This document shows positions 47,203-58,235 of a stretch of DNA of 64,000 nucleotides, one piece after another; position 1 is the stretch's first letter, and each line of letters opens with the position of its first letter. The position numbers were made by a program, and so were the translations under genes. This stretch comes from Cephalotus follicularis (Eukaryota > Streptophyta > Magnoliopsida > Oxalidales > Cephalotaceae), in NCBI GenBank assembly GCA_001972305.1, contig BDDD01005648.1, positions 1-64,000 on the forward strand. Reading direction: 5' to 3'. The notes beneath the pieces were generated by a model. It did not search any database and was not told the DNA's origin. It saw only the letters and a list, made by a program, of their open reading frames with translations.

Positions 47203-47216
47203 CTGCACTGATACCA
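47203..47216 (-). other. Primer binding site of the copia element
   Basis: On the minus strand TGGTATCAGTGCAG follows the LTR end TTATAACA directly. It matches the initiator-Met tRNA type site TGGTATCAGAGC except near its end. Confidence 0.8.
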
Positions 47217-47414
47217 TGTTATAAAATAAAGAGACTGAATAAATATTGACTATATTTCTGTGTGTATGTAAATGAGTACAGGGAGGTCCTATTTATAGGA
47301 TATTACCGAATCAAAATAATGAATGCAGAGATACACAATCATATCTAATAAAATATAATCATTAATACAGAATATACAACTCATTAATATAGAATATACA
47401 ATTATATATCAACA
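47217..47414 (-). repeat. 5' LTR of the copia element
   Basis: 198 bp, the partner of 41368-41566. It ends in CAACA instead of GACA on the plus strand, so the terminal TG of the element is mutated. Confidence 0.86.
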
Positions 47415-47419
47415 TTAAT

Positions 47420-47882
47420 AATTATCATTTTTAAAAAACAAAAAAAATAAAATAATGTTATTAGAGTTGACAACATGTTACACCCCTATTTTTACTATAT
47501 TATTATTCAGCATTTACCAAGCATTTAGGAATAATAAAATTTCTAAAACTCAAAAAATTAAATATTGCAGAAGCATTAACACTATACTGAATAAACATAT
47601 AGCATACACATACGTCCCATGTATGCTTAAGCCTTTTAAACATAAGAATTTACAAAACATTATGAGACATGTAAAGTCTCATAAAGGGGTATGAAAACAA
47701 CTACAACTTCAACTTCCATTTCAAGATCCTGGAACTTCAACCTGCATCTATAAAGTGAAATGATAGAGTTAACGTTTTGTCTATTTGGTTAAGTAAGAAG
47801 AAAAAAAATGTTAGAAGAATATACAAGATGATGAATACATGATACTAAATATATATAAATTCATATAAAAAAATATTTTAAT
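47420..47882. other. AT-rich spacer between the copia element and Tat element 2
   Basis: Very AT-rich with no coding or repeat structure that I recognise. A short plus-strand ORF at 47455-47694 looks random. Confidence 0.5.
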
Positions 47883-47887
47883 ATTTC

Positions 47888-48760
47888 TGATATGGGAAAA
47901 AATTGAATTAAACCAAAAACGACACGTGTCCTCCGCAGACACAGCCAAGTGTCCAAGAGTTTCAAAGTTTGTACGAACTCAAGTCAGAGGAAGCTTATTA
48001 ACTACGAAAACAGTAACATGAGAAGAATTCCTCCTCGGCATAGGTGCCGAGGAGCCACCCCGCGGTTGCTACGCAAAGATTACTCTCCTCGGCATCAGGG
48101 CCGAAGACCCCCTCTGTAGCATCAGTGCCAAAAACCTCCTCGGCTACATAGCAGAAGAACACTCACTTCAAGCACAAGTCTATGGAGAAACTCTAGACGA
48201 TGAAGACCTTGAAGCAAGGGGCTGATTACCTCACTAGCATCACTATAGTTCGCCTCTTCGGCAGACCTGTTGCAGAGGATCCCCTCCTCATTTATGGAAT
48301 GAAGCCATGAAGTTAGCCTACTTTTCAGGGATCCATATCTTTCAAATATAGAAGATAAGATACAGTTAACTACCAGCAAGGAAGGTAGCGATAAATAAGG
48401 TGGAGATAAGAGAAATCCCGAGATCCTCGGCATTTCCTTAGGGGACAACTATCACCTCCGCTTTTCACGTTCAAACAGTTACAAACCAGCCCTATAAATA
48501 CAAGAATCAAACACAAATCAAAGGTCAGTCATTTTTACTTTCAAAAGAACCTTGTTTTCACTGTGCAAAGGTCTAACTTGAGCGTCGGAGTGTCCCCGGG
48601 AGAACAACCTCCTGGACCTTCACATATTTGTTCCTCTGTGCAGGGAAAACATAAACATCCAACTACTACCTTGTCCTCGGAGCATTACTGCAACGTTTCC
48701 TTAAACAAATCAAGCCCTTACACGTGGGGTACTGTTGAGGAAAGGATTTTTGCATCAACA
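47888..48760 (+). repeat. 5' LTR of Tat element 2
   Basis: 873 bp, from TGATATGGGAAAAAATTG to GCATCAACA, with a TATAAATA box near 48493. Within it, CTCCTCGGCAT and GCCGAGGA words alternate in inverted orientation (about 48030-48150). It shares the GGAGTGTCCCCGGGAG block with element 1. Confidence 0.92.
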
Positions 48761-48761
48761 G

Positions 48762-48780
48762 TTGGCACCGTCTGTGGGAA
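48762..48780 (+). other. Primer binding site of element 2
   Basis: TTGGCACCGTCTGTGGGAA follows the LTR by one base. It is like the element 1 site and close to the tRNA-Asp type TGGCGCCGT with one change. Confidence 0.7.
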
Positions 48781-48805
48781 ACGCAGCAAAAAGTTATCAA
48801 CAACC

Positions 48806-50473
48806 ATGCCTCCGAGGAAGAGCAACAACCAGGTTGGAGCCACAGGTATCCAACAACAGGAGATCATAGCTCCTCACCTAGAAGCCGCCTAAGCAGCGGC
48901 CCAAGAACAAGCTCCCGTCACAGCGGAGCAGCTTAATCAACTCCTCCAGGGAATGGAGCGAATCACTGATCTGTTGGTCACAACGTTAGCCAACCAACAG
49001 CAGCAAGCCGGGCCCATCCAGTAAGTGGTCCGAGGAGTTTCTGGTCCCTGCAGACCAGATGTGGAGATACGGCACCCCCGAGGTGCCAGGCGAAACCCGT
49101 TGAGGGGAAACGAACCTCCCCTTAGGCGGTCAGGGGACAACATTCCCCTAGGAAGGAGGCCTGAGATCCATGCATCTCAGAGGGCAGAGTCCTCGACTGC
49201 CAGGGATCACCCCAACGATCGCAGCAGGGTGCGTCCTCAGCGCCAGGCCATGGACGTCGATCCTCAGCAGGAAGCCAGGGGAGCAGAGGAGGCTCAAGTG
49301 CGCTCCAATGCTCCGCACAGAGCTGGAACAGCGCGAAGAAGCAGGGTTGACCCCCCAGCCTCAGCAGCTGGAGGGTTACGTGTTTCTAGCAGGGCTAGGA
49401 ACATAGAGGATGTGGAGCAAGTAGTGGACAGAAGGCTTGCAGAATTGGAAAGGAGGTTCCGAGGAGTAGAACAGCATAGGGGGCATCTATCCGAGGTGCG
49501 AAACATTAGCGCCCACCCCTTCACGTCCGAGATCATGGCAGAGCAAGTCCCCAACGGGTTTCGATACCCAAGCCTTGATAAGTACGATGGGTCCATGGAC
49601 CCCATCCAGCATGTATGCTCGTACATTCAAGCAATGTGGATGTACCAGGCCTCGGACGCTATGCTGTGCTGAGGATTCCCATCGACCTTGACTGGAGCTG
49701 CCCAGTCATGGTATTTCACCCTGATGAAGAATTCGGTGGAGAACTTCGATCAGTTTACGGAACTGTTCGTAACCAAGTTTCTCAACAGCACCACGCAGAG
49801 GAGGAACTCTACCCACTTGATCAATGTGGTGTAGGGCAAAGATGAGTCGCTGAGGAATTACCTCACCAGGTTCAATAGGGAATCTCTCACAGTGAAGGAT
49901 TTGGAGCCATCCTTTGCACTAGCAGCGTTGAACAGCGGGCTAAGGAACAACTCATCCTTCACCTTCTCTCTCTTGAAGAGGCCCGCGACAGACATGGAAG
50001 ACCTGCTAAAGAGAGCAGAGAGATATATCAATGAAAAGAAAAAAATGGCAGCCAGGAAGCAAAAGACCCCCTGGTCTGGTCATCAGGAGGAGAGACGGGA
50101 GCATTCACGAAATGGTCCTGAGAGGAAAGAGAAGAGGAAGGAAAGGTCAGACCTGTCCAAGGAAGACCTCAGACATAAACTCTCAAGACGTGAGGGTTCA
50201 TCCAGGGGAGGGGCACCAATCCCATCTTACAACACTTTTGTCCCCCTCTTGGAGACACGTACCACGATACTTGCTGTGGAGCAAGACAAAGTCCCTTTCC
50301 AGTGGCCTGAGAAGTTGAGGACCCCGACAAAGAACAGGAATGTTGAGAAGTACTGCCGGTACCATCGTGACCACGAGCACGATACGGAGGAGTGCAGGCA
50401 GCTAAAAAATCAGATTGAGGACCTGATTAGAAAAGGACATCTGCGCAAGTATGTGGACAGAGATGCTCCCTAA
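48806..50473 (+). pseudogene. gag: gag of Tat element 2 (a few stops)
   Basis: ATG at 48806 (MPPRKSNNQ), with in-frame stops at 48890, 49022, about 49670, about 49830 and 50471. The reading frame is otherwise continuous to 50473. The gag core lies at 49560-49900 (NGFRYPSLDKYDGSMDPIQH, SWYFTLMKNSVENFDQFTEL). A zinc-knuckle-like motif CRYHRDHEHDTEEC is near 50355, followed by RKGHLRKYVDRDAP. Charged Lys/Arg/Glu-rich sequence precedes the knuckle. Confidence 0.87.
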
Positions 50474-52856
50474 GGAAGGAGGAAGCAGAGAAGAGAAGAG
50501 GCTCCTCGGCAATAAGAGGAGCAGCAGCAGCAGAAACCCAGAGGTGTCATCCACACCATCTCTGGGGGGGTCGCATCTGGGGGCGACCACAAAAATGCAA
50601 GAAAGGCCTATGGGAGATAGTCCCTTGCTGTGCAACAAGTCCACCACAGTAAAAGGCTCAAAACTAGTGGAGACGAGGAGGTGATAACCTTCTCGGAGGC
50701 AGACTATGAGGGAGTACGTCTCCCTCACGATGATCCAGTGGTGGTAACTCTTCTGGTGGAACTTTTCACCATGAAGAGAATTCTTATTGACAGCGGCAGC
50801 TCGGCCGATATCCTATACAGACACACGTTTAATCAGCTGAGGATACCGGTAGACCAGCTAAAGCCCGTAAAGACCCCACTGGTTGGCTTTGCAGGTGAGA
50901 CGATCCATTCTCTGGGATCTATCAATCTGTCCGTGGTCGCAGGCACGGCCCCACGCCAGACTCAGGTAGAGATGACATTCCTGGTGGTGGACACACCCAG
51001 CCCATACAATGCTATAGTGGGGATCATAAGGGAAGTGCACTATTCAGACTGGCTGGCTAACCCAGTCCTAGTCAAAAAAGCAAATGGCAAGTGGAGGATG
51101 TGCATAGACTTCACAGACCTCAACAAAGCTTGCCCAAAGGATCACTTCCCTCTCCCAAAGATAGACCAGCTGGTAGATGCAACCTCGGGTTACAGAATAT
51201 TAAGCTTCTTGGATGCTTACTTGGGATATAATCAAATTCCCATGTACAACCTGATGAGAACAAGACAGCGTTCATAACGGACCGAGGAATGTATTGCTAC
51301 AGGGTTATGCCCTTTGGCTTGAAGAATGCAGGGGCCACCTACTAGCGTTTGGTGAACAAAATATTTGAGCCTCAAATTGGGAAAAACATGGAGGTCTACA
51401 TCGACGACATGCTCGTCAAGACCCCGGCCAGGAGCCCCCACATAAAAGACTTGGAGGAGACGTTTGAGGTGCTGAGGAGGTATAATATGAAACTCAATCC
51501 GTCCAAGTGCACTTTTGGGGTCACCTCGGGAAAGTTCCTCGGGTTCATGGTCTCTAGCAGAGGGATAGAGGCCAACCCAGAGAAGATCTCGGCAATTCAA
51601 GGCATGAGGCCACCTCAAACCATCAGGGATGTCCAAAGATTAAATGGGAAGATTGTAGCCCTGAGTAGGTTTGTGTCAAAGTCAGCAGAGAAGTGCCTCC
51701 CTTTCTTCAAACTACTTAGAGATCCCAAGGGATTCTCTTGGTTAAACGACTGTCAAGCAGCCTTCGACAAGTTGAAGGAATACCTGGCTTCTCCTCTTCT
51801 GATCTCGAAACCCAAGGATGGGGAAGACTTGTATTTGTACCTTGCGGCCACCTCGGGCGCAGTGAGTGCAGTGCTGGTCAGAGAAGAAGAAAAAGTTCAA
51901 AAGTCAGTGTACTACTTAAGCAAGGCTCTGAACGATGCTGAGGGGAGGTACCCAGAGGTGGAGAAGTATGCCTATGCATTGATCATCTCGGCCAGGAAAT
52001 TGAGGCCATATTTCCAAGCCCATACAATCAAGGCTCTGACTAACAAACCACTCAAACAAGTTCTTGCCAAGCCTGACACCTCGGGCAGGTTAATCAAGTG
52101 GTCAGTCGAGCTAGGCGAGTATGATGTTAAGTTCGAAGCCAGACCAGCAATCAAATCACAGGTACTGGCCGTCTTTGTTGGAGATAATACACCTACGGAG
52201 TGTATGGAGGAGAACCCTTCCGAGAACTAGAAGGGGATGTGGAAATTATCAGTGGATGGATCTTCCTGCCTCACTGGCAGTGGGGCAGGGTTAGTATTGA
52301 CGAGTCCATATGGTTGGACGTTGGAGTATGCTCTGAGGTTTAAGTTTAAAGCTACAAATAACGAAGCTGAGTGGGAAGCTCTGATAGCTGGACTGACAAT
52401 TGCAAAGCACTTGGAGGTGCAAAAGATAGAAGCCTCCAGTGACTCTCAGCTAGTGGTTGGTTTGGTAAATGGGGAGTATGAGGCCAGAGAAGACCTTATG
52501 GTAAAATACTTATCCCATTTCCAGGGCATGAAATCAGCATTCGAAATTTTAAGGATTGTGAAAGTACCCAGGGCAGAGAACGTCCGAGCAGACCAGTTAT
52601 CAAAACTAGCCACGACAAAGGAGTTGGAGAAGAATCAAACCGTGCTAGTAGACTACCTGGATCGACCGACCATCTCTGAAGCAGATGTAATGGACATAGA
52701 TGTGCCATAGGAGCCAAACTGGATGACTCCCTTTATCAATTGGCTGAGGAACGGGATCCTGCCTGAGGTCCCCGTGGAGGCGAGGAAGCTGGTCTACAGA
52801 GCAAATAGATTCCAGTTCCGAGATGGGATCCTCTACAAAAGATCTTTCTCATGACT
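50474..52856 (+). pseudogene. pol: pol of Tat element 2: protease, RT, RNase H, archaeal-type RNase H, without integrase
   Basis: The protease has LIDSGSSADILYRH near 50785. At 51027 the frame jumps from YNAIVG to IIREVHYSDW, deleting the protease-RT linker. RT follows with KWRMCIDFTDLNKACPKDHF, a frameshift near 51250, a TAG near 51343, and YIDDMLVKT near 51400. RNase H ends near 52200. After a TAG at 52228 the archaeal-type RNase H (52237-52707) has all expected acidic motifs: KLSVDGSS, NNEAEWEAL, ASSDSQLVV and VRADQLSKLA. Integrase is absent: the frame ends after GILYKRSFS and jumps to spacer. Dual RNase H supports Tat-clade placement. Confidence 0.88.
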
Positions 52857-53478
52857 GAGCACTTTAATACAAGTGTCTCTAAGTGGACTGAAAGCTCAGC
52901 CGACCTGTCCTAAAACCTAATAGGTCAGACGATACTCTCCTCGGCAAACCCATAGGAACTTGTCCGAGCAGACCAAGCACTCAATCTATGAGTACAATAA
53001 AATCTTTGAAGATTAAATTACAGTTACTTAAGCACTTTTGAAGTAAAGGGTCCTACGAAGACTGCCAAGCTTAAGGGACCTCGTCTACGAAGAGTTAGTG
53101 ATTTGGGCTAAGTTAAAATTCCTAAGGGAATTATCAGCACATGTATACATACAAAGCTCAAGCATACAACATAAGGGACCAATCGAAGGTAAAGTCCGAG
53201 GATACAAAAGGGTTTTTATTAATATCGTTGATAAGTTACTTTAAGCCCTTTTGGAGTAGTGTCTACTTCTACGAGAAGTCAGAGGTCCCAGTGAAAGCAA
53301 AATTCCCAAGGGGATTGTGAACATACATGCCAAGTGCAAACACCTCAAGCATAATGTAAAAAATTAGACAGTCAGAGAATGTAAAAAGTCTTTCTTTATT
53401 CATTAGTTGAAGATTACAAGTACAAGAAAAGGAAAATTATTACAAGACAAAAAAGAAGAAAAAGCTAGCCTACGAAAA
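52857..53478 (+). other. Spacer between pol and the antisense gene, element 2
   Basis: Non-coding. It is similar to the right part of the element 1 spacer (CTGAGCACTTT, AGGAACTTGTCC, CTCGGCAAACC). Confidence 0.6.
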
Positions 53479-55826
53479 CTAGGCTAAGGAAGGAGCATCA
53501 GAAGAAGTTTCATCCTCTGGGGGAGGAGGAACAAAAGGCCCAGTTGGAAGAGGTTGAGGAGTCACGAGGTTCGAGGTGGGAGCCGGTGACGACGAGGCCA
53601 TGGCAAGATCATCAGATGCAGGCTGAACTCCCAGTTCCTCTTCCGCAACTCCTTGGCCAGCACCCCCTTCCAAGGCCTCCTCGGCCCTTACTTCCTCGGC
53701 TTCGTATCCATCAGGATAGTAATCGAAAGCCTTAGCAGCTGAGCAGTAGGCGACCTCGTCCAAAGGAACCTCTGGATGCATAGTCTTAACCCAATTCCTG
53801 CAAGTGTAGAACCCCGACGATAGTATTCGGCAGATTCCTTAAAGACCTCTTCGCCAAAGGCCTCAGAAGCTTTGAAGTCCTCCACGGAGGCTACCATCAA
53901 GCTGTGGAACTCGTCCGAGGACTGGAACTCTGCAAGGGCGTCCTCCACTACCTTGCCCCGCAACTCCTCCTGCTTCTTGACGGACTCCTCATGCTTTTTC
54001 TGCAGAGTCTGGAACTGATTGCTAACCTTGGAGAGGTCCTTTTTTAATTGGTCCTTCTCTAGGACAACTCTGTTCCTTTCCTCCACAGCAGACTCTTGGG
54101 CCTTGAGGACTTCCTCAAGTTGAGCTTTGGCCATCCGAGAAGTCTCCATCTCCACCATCAGCTCCTCCCTCACCTTGTCATACCTCTCCAAGATGATCGA
54201 GACGTTCTCGACCAAGAGGTGATGATTATTTAAAGCCTACAAAGAATACTAGAATGAGAACAGAAAAAGTATAAGAATGTAAAGCACGCAGGTAGAGGAT
54301 CACCCTTTACCTCGAAATGGCTCCACAGAGAGTTATGGATTAAGTCCTTGTTGGACCAATCCTTCCTCTCCTTCAGCTCGTCTGGGAAGAGGCAGAGAGA
54401 ACTAAGGGCGAATGGCACCCCCTGTGTGTCCAGGCTGGAGGAGCCATTCCCAACCCCCTCCAGCTCTTCAATCATCCTCTCCACGTCCCGAGGAGGGGGC
54501 AGGATGATGGGGACGTCTGAGGTCCGGCCGAGAATAGAATCCAACTCGGTCTCGGATATAAGTCTCCCTTTCTTGCTTGGGGGATGAGGAGGACAGCCAG
54601 AGGAACGCCCTCCGGCAGGACGTTTAGATCCTTTCTCCTTGGCTGCAGCCGCAGCTTTCTTCATCTGTTTGGCCCCCTCGGCGGCGGCCTTGGCCCTCTG
54701 CTTGGCCCCCTCGGCAGCAGCTTTCCCTTTTTGTTTGGCTGCTTCCGCGGCAGCCCTTTGCTTGTCAGCCTCTGCAGAGGAAGGCTTGGAGATTTTGGTG
54801 GCACTGAAAAGAGCGTCAAATCCACGCCAAGAAGCCATTGCTGCATAAAAAAAAGGGTAAGAAAGTCAGTAACCCAAAATTGAACCAGAAGAAATACGAA
54901 GACAAGAAAGACGGAGGAGACGAAAGCTTTATACAGTTTTCCCCCATCTCTTGGGGCATGGATTGGTCTGGGGATCCCCCACCCCCTGTGGTGTCCTCGA
55001 CCTCTGCCGAGTATGATTCTAGGACAGGAACCACACTCAGCCCAACACGGAGCAGACGACCCTCAACCACAGTAGAGTTCACCTCCTCGGACTCCAAACG
55101 TAACAGTTTATTGCAGTCCTCGTTTTCTGCCATGGTCAGAGGGGACCTCCTGTTGAGGCGTGTAGTCTCCATAGAGTCACACCAGACAGGGGGGGTGAAC
55201 CCCTCAAAATTTTTGATGAGGAAGTACCTCCTCCTCCAGTTTTTGATAGATTTGGTGGGATTGAAAAGAAGCTTCTTTATACCAGGACGCGACTTGAAGA
55301 AATAGCCACGCTTCCCTGGCGAGGCCGAGATGACATGAAATTCTTTAAACAATCCCACTGTTGCGGACACCTCAGACTCCAGACATCTGACTAAGAAACC
55401 TATTATGAAACTCCAAGATTGGGGTTGGATAAGACAAGGGTGGAGATTAAACGTCTCCAAGACCGAGAGGGCAAAAGAGGGTACTGGGATCCTCAGACCG
55501 TGAGAGAGAGCACCCTCGAAGACAGCGAAGAGGCCCTCTCTACTCTCCGTGACCATCCGAGGATCCGAGGGGAGACTAAATCTCAACCCAAGAGGGAAAT
55601 TATACTTGCGAGAGAGTACAAGCACCTCATCGCGAGTGAGAGCGCTGATACCAAAGCTATCAGGGGCATGGGTGTCAGCCTCAGTAGTGGGAACAACAGG
55701 GTCACCCACCGCGGCCCCCAGGCTACCCTCGGAGGGAAGGGGACTCTCGGCGGTGGGAACCACCATAGCAAGGGGTTCAACTTCTAGTGGAGGAGAAACC
55801 CTAGCAGTCAATTTGGTTCTGGCCAT
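53479..55826 (-). CDS. Antisense three-exon gene of Tat element 2: PF04195-like domain, Lys/Ala linker, coiled coil
   Basis: Minus-strand gene beginning MARTKLTARV. Exon 1 is 55826-54935, exon 2 is 54840-54311, exon 3 is 54236-53479. Intron 1 (54934-54841) is GT...ATGCAG and splits a codon; intron 2 (54310-54237) is GT...TTTGTAG in phase 0. Both joins keep the frame. Exon 1 encodes a PF04195-like domain (GLFAVFEGALSHGLRIPVPS, VLETFNLHPCLIQPQSW). Exon 2 starts MASWRGFDALF and contains Lys/Ala-rich repeats (KGKAAAEGAKQRAKAAAEGA). Exon 3 is a long coiled coil (KAQLEEVLKAQESAVEERNR) and a C-terminal part (MHPEVPLDEVAYCSAAKAFD) that needs one frameshift near 53812. Such additional antisense ORFs are known in Tat-type elements (for example Grande); the function is unknown. 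The single frameshift suggests recent coding capacity. Confidence 0.72.
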
Positions 55827-55838
55827 CTGTGAAGACAA

Positions 55839-56420
55839 AGGAAAAAGGGGAAGAGGACAGGGAAGACGCAGGATTCAACTTAAAGCAACGAGAAACAAGC
55901 AGCTTACCCAAAAACTTAGACGAGAAGGTTGCAGAAAGATGAAGTTTGAAGGCACTGAAGATCTCGAGAGCTCTCAAAGGTTTTGAAAAGAAATTGGAAG
56001 GCGTAAAAGTTTGGTTCAATGAAGTAGGGATCCTTTATAGGCCAGAGCTTGGATCCTGGCCCTCCATCTAGCACAGATCCAATGGTTGAGAAGTGAACCG
56101 ACATATTGAGCGCGGGAGACGAAAAGACAGAGGCGGGAAATGCTCTGCTTATGCCAGGTGTAAATTGTGTTCAATACGCTACTTAATTGCAATGATTTGG
56201 GCTCATGACACGAGGCCCGTTAGATGGGACAGATGCAGACAAGGAGGCAGACTTCGATCCTCTGTCAAGGCACATTCAGCTTTGTGCAGAGGATCGTCCA
56301 AGGCAATACCTACGATCTCGGCTCGCTCACAAAAGAGAAAGCTAGCAGGAAGCTTTGCAAAGGAGTTTGGCCTGAGTCACGACTCTCAACTCTGCTCCTC
56401 CTCCTCTGACCAAGGCCAGA
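55839..56420 (-). promoter_or_regulatory. Region between the antisense gene start and the 3' LTR, element 2
   Basis: This interval must hold the promoter and 5' UTR of the antisense gene if it is transcribed independently. No ORF with family similarity is present. No TATA box was assigned with confidence. Confidence 0.35.
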
Positions 56421-56441
56421 GAAGAAGGACCAGGGGGCATA
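56421..56441 (+). other. Polypurine tract of element 2
   Basis: GAAGAAGGACCAGGGGGCATA lies directly before the 3' LTR and resembles the tract of element 1. Confidence 0.8.
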
Positions 56442-57307
56442 TGATATGGGAAAAAATTGAATTAAACCAAAAACGACACGTGTCATCCGCAGACACAGCC
56501 AAGTGTCCAAGAGTTTCAAAGTTTGTACGAACTCAAGTCAGAGGAAGCTTATTAACTATGAAAACAATAACATGAGAAGAATTCCTCCTCGGCATAGGTG
56601 CCGAGGAGCCACCCCGCGGTTGCTACGCAAAGATTACTCTCCTCGGCATCAGGGCCGAGGACCCCCTCTGTAGCATCAGTGCCGAGAACCTCCTCGGCTA
56701 CATAGCAGAAGACCACTCACTTCAAGCACAAGTCTATGGAGAAACTCTAGACGATGAAGACCTTGAAGCAAGGGGCTGATTACCTCACTAGCATCACTAC
56801 AGTTCGCCTCCTCGGCAGACCTGTTGCAGAGGATCCCCTCCTTATTTATGGAATGAAGCCATGAAGTTAGCCTACTTTTCAGGGATCCATATCTTCCAAA
56901 TATAGAAGATAAGATACAGTTAACTACCATCAAGGAAGGTAGCGATAAATCAGGTGGAGATAAGGGAAATCCCGAGATCCTCGGCATTTCCTTAGGGGAC
57001 AACTATCACCTCCGCTTTTCACGCTCAAACAGTTACAAACCAACCCTATAAATACAAGAATCAAACACAAATCAAAGGTCATCCATTTTTACTTTCAAAA
57101 GAACATTGTTTTCACTGTGCAAAGGTCTAACTTGAGCGTCGGAGTATCCCCGGGAGAACAACCTCCTGGACCTTCACGTATTTGTTCCTGGGAAAACATA
57201 AACATCCAACTACTACCTTGTCCTCGGAGCATTACTGCAGCGTTTCCTTAAACAAATCAAGCCCTTACACGTGGGGCACTGTTAAGGAAAGGATTTTTGC
57301 ATCAATA
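56442..57307 (+). repeat. 3' LTR of Tat element 2
   Basis: 866 bp. It lacks seven bases present in the 5' LTR (near 57187) and ends ATCAATA. The five following bases ATTTC match the left flank, which fixes the true end. The TATA box is near 57047. Confidence 0.9.
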
Positions 57308-57312
57308 ATTTC

Positions 57313-57782
57313 AATAACAAATATGCTATCTAGTCATTCACAATTATTTAAGCAATTAAAACTTGATTTGATCATTATGATGAATATGCAATAACAATAT
57401 TCCATTTATACTTTAATCTAATTTCTCTGGAATTCTATCGTGCAACTCAAACTAGATATTCTATTTCCCCGGAATTACCTTGAGCAACTGAAAATAAATA
57501 CATACTGCTAAGTTGTTGGCATAAAACGCCTAGCTCCTGCAACTGAAATCAGGCAACTAGCTAGTTAATCTAATCTCCCAGAATTCTCAGGGGCAACTAG
57601 ACCAGAAACTCCATAGGTATAAACAGACACTAATTGTCTAACTCCTGTAGTCCAATCAAGCAACTAGTATAAACAACTCAAAGCAAAATGTCACTTATAA
57701 TATATATACAAGCCTATCAGCATTCAGCGGGAAGCAGCAATAAGCCTTACCAAAGGCTGATAAGTAAACAAGAGATTAATCG
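57313..57782. other. AT-rich spacer
   Basis: GGAATTCT and GCAACTxGA words recur loosely between 57430 and 57610. I recognise no gene or element. Confidence 0.45.
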
Positions 57783-58235
57783 TGTATATTATTAATGTAC
57801 TGACACGTGTCTAACCACTCAATCGAACTCTTTTATTTATGGAGATAAATTAGAAGATAATTCATGTTCTACCAGATTATGACCATAATGACAACGATAA
57901 TGAGATAAAAAAAATGAGGAGATAAAGAAACGTCCATGTAAATCGAGCAGTTTTCTAGAGACTAATAACTCCATAATGATGCAAGCAGTTACGATCAAGA
58001 AGACTATAGATACTCCATTCTCTCTCACATATACACTCTTTTTCTTTGTCAAACACTGATTTTAGTATCGGAGGGCCTCCGGCAGTATTTCGACAGTTTG
58101 TTCACTGTGTATGCAGGGAAGACCAGATAAAACAGGAAGCAGACCACCGCAAAATACTGTTCGGAGCATCATCGTCTCTTTCCCAACAACTAAACCTTCC
58201 GAAGGACTGTTGATAAATAATTTTCTGCATCAACA
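57783..58235 (+). repeat. Diverged solo LTR related to the Tat family
   Basis: It starts TGTATATTATTAATG, contains GACACGTGTC near its start and ATCGGAGGGCCTCCGGCAG in the middle, and ends TTTTCTGCATCAACA. These correspond in order to conserved blocks of the Tat LTRs. Flanks AATCG (57778-57782) and AATCA (58236-58240) are a 5-bp duplication with one change. At about 453 bp its length fits. Confidence 0.6.

Larger units (their letters stand above)
41368..47414 (-). mobile_element. Ty1/copia LTR retrotransposon, minus strand (decayed)
   Basis: Two LTRs of about 199 bp (TGTCAATATATAATTG to TTATAACA in element orientation), a primer site next to the right LTR and a purine tract next to the left LTR. 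The flanking duplication TTAAT is perfect (41363-41367 and 47415-47419). From right to left it carries gag, protease, integrase, RT and RNase H. By eye the LTRs differ at about 20 of 198 sites (near 10%), so it is the oldest of the three two-LTR elements here. The short LTRs suggest the Ale/Retrofit group, not verified. A 1.1-kb solo LTR sits in the protease region. Confidence 0.9.
47888..57307 (+). mobile_element. Tat-type Ty3/gypsy retrotransposon, element 2 (integrase-deleted)
   Basis: LTRs of 873 bp (5') and 866 bp (3') with a perfect duplication ATTTC (47883-47887 and 57308-57312). The last two bases of the 3' LTR are TA instead of CA, and the 3' LTR lacks 7 bp. By eye the LTRs differ at about 25 sites (near 3%), so the insertion is younger than element 1. 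Compared with element 1 about 0.5 kb is missing between protease and RT (at 51027) and about 1.7 kb, including all of integrase, after the second RNase H (at about 52856). The antisense gene is nearly intact. The copy cannot supply its own integrase. Confidence 0.92.
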
